Of a stretch of 6,014 nt of DNA, positions 5,380 to 6,014 are shown piece by piece. The stretch spans positions 1 through 6,014 of the forward strand of contig CAMDXD010000261.1 of NCBI GenBank assembly GCA_945877995.1. The letters run 5' to 3'. This stretch comes from Bordetella parapertussis (GTDB taxonomy: Bacteria > Pseudomonadota > Gammaproteobacteria > Burkholderiales > CAIKXV01). Position numbers and translations under genes: made by a program. The notes beneath the pieces were generated by a model. It was not told where the DNA came from, made no database searches, and saw only the letters and a list, made by a program, of their open reading frames with translations. Position 1 is the first letter of the stretch. Every line of letters starts with the position of its first letter.

Positions 5380-6014
5380 GCCCCTATCATGCCGTCGGCG
5401 CGCGCATTGCCGATGCGGGTGCGCAGCCGGTGCACCACCGACACGAACTCCGGTTCGTACATCACGTCGAGTCCGCGCGGACGCGCGAAGGGCACGGCCT
5501 CGCTGTGCAGCAGGCGGCCCGGGCGCGCGCTCATCACGAATACGGTCTCCGACAGCAGCACCGACTCGGCGAGATCATGGGTGATGAGCATCACCGTCGG
5601 GCGCCGCGCAAGCCACAGTTCCTGGAGTACCTGCCAGAGTTCTTCGCGGGTGAACGCATCCAGCGCGCCGAACGGTTCGTCGAGCAGCAGCAGCGCCGGC
5701 TCATGGATCAGTGCGCGGCAGAGCGATGCCCGCTGCAGCATGCCACCGGAGAGCTGCCACGTTTTCTTCTCGCCGAAGCCCTTCAGCCCGACCGTCTCCA
5801 GCAGGGCCTCGGCCTTCGCGCGGTACTCGTCGTAACGCGCGCGGAAGGTGCTGCGGTAGGGCTCGACGATACGCAGCGGCAGCATCACGTTGTCGATCAC
5901 GTTGTACCAGGGCAGCGGGGTCGGGTTCTGGAACGCCATGCCGACGAAGCCGAGCGGACCGGTCACTGGCTTCCCGCCGACCACCACCCTGCCCGAGGTC
6001 GGCGCGATCAGCCC
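5376..6014 (-). CDS. ABC transporter ATP-binding protein (SsuB/TauB type), 5' end outside window
   Basis: Cytoplasmic ATPase that powers the importer formed with the SsuC/TauC-like permease. 212 residues are visible, and the frame stays open to the window edge, where it reads GLIAPTSGRVVVGG, the segment that normally follows Walker A. Walker A itself therefore lies just outside. Visible motifs, numbered from the first visible residue, are the Q-loop (MAFQNPTPLPW, Gln29), the signature LSGGM (88-92), Walker B LLLLDEP (108-114), the D-loop ALD (117-119) and the H-loop His146 (LITHD). The signature helix reads LSGGMLQRASLCRAL, where relatives more often have QQRVALARAL; the change is conservative and all catalytic residues are kept. 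The GTG at 5987 is an internal codon, not the start. The stop overlaps the permease start by 4 nt. The gene looks intact and functional. Confidence 0.95.
   Translation of the reverse strand, partial: GLIAPTSGRVVVGGKPVTGPLGFVGMAFQNPTPLPWYNVIDNVMLPLRIVEPYRSTFRARYDEYRAKAEALLETVGLKGFGEKKTWQLSGGMLQRASLCRALIHEPALLLLDEPFGALDAFTREELWQVLQELWLARRPTVMLITHDLAESVLLSETVFVMSARPGRLLHSEAVPFARPRGLDVMYEPEFVSVVHRLRTRIGNARADGMIGA

Noticed and set aside
5376..5987. GTG at 5987 as the start of the ATPase
   Set aside because: The frame continues upstream to the window edge with the conserved segment GLIAPTSGRV that follows Walker A, so the true start is outside the window.

Overview
The window reads as a piece of a GC-rich proteobacterial chromosome. 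Dense leftward (minus-strand) operons, periplasmic binding proteins with signal peptides, and xanthine-dehydrogenase-type remnants suggest a betaproteobacterium, probably Burkholderiales. That assignment is inference from gene style, not from a marker gene. Every supported gene is on the minus strand, so transcription runs from the right edge to the left edge.

Right part (6014 to 3430): an ABC importer of the nitrate/sulfonate/taurine/pyrimidine-precursor type. It comprises an ATPase that enters from outside the window, an SsuC/TauC-like permease overlapping it by 4 nt (ATGA), and, after a 114-nt spacer, an NMT1/THI5-like periplasmic binding protein.

Middle (3407 to 2899): directly after the binding protein lies a 509-nt wreck of a molybdenum hydroxylase (xanthine dehydrogenase/CO dehydrogenase family) locus. 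It keeps the N-terminus of the molybdopterin subunit, a central piece with the GAFRGFGAPQ motif after a one-base frameshift, and a tail that resembles the C-terminus of the FAD-binding subunit. This suggests the importer once fed a heterocyclic substrate to a hydroxylase that has since been lost by internal deletions.

Gap (2898 to 2506): about 390 nt without a credible gene. It holds a perfect 28-bp palindrome, a larger fold-back around it, and two tandem TGG-N4-CCA operator-like sites upstream of the next operon.

Left part (2505 to 1): the start of a peptide/nickel-type (Dpp/Opp family) ABC importer. It consists of a Tat-exported family-5 binding protein and, 5 nt after its stop, a DppB-like permease cut by the window edge. 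The second permease and the ATPases presumably follow outside.

No rRNA, tRNA, CRISPR array, intact mobile element or convincing rho-independent terminator was seen. I found no clearly new system. The fused hydroxylase remnant and the structured gap are the parts most worth a second look.
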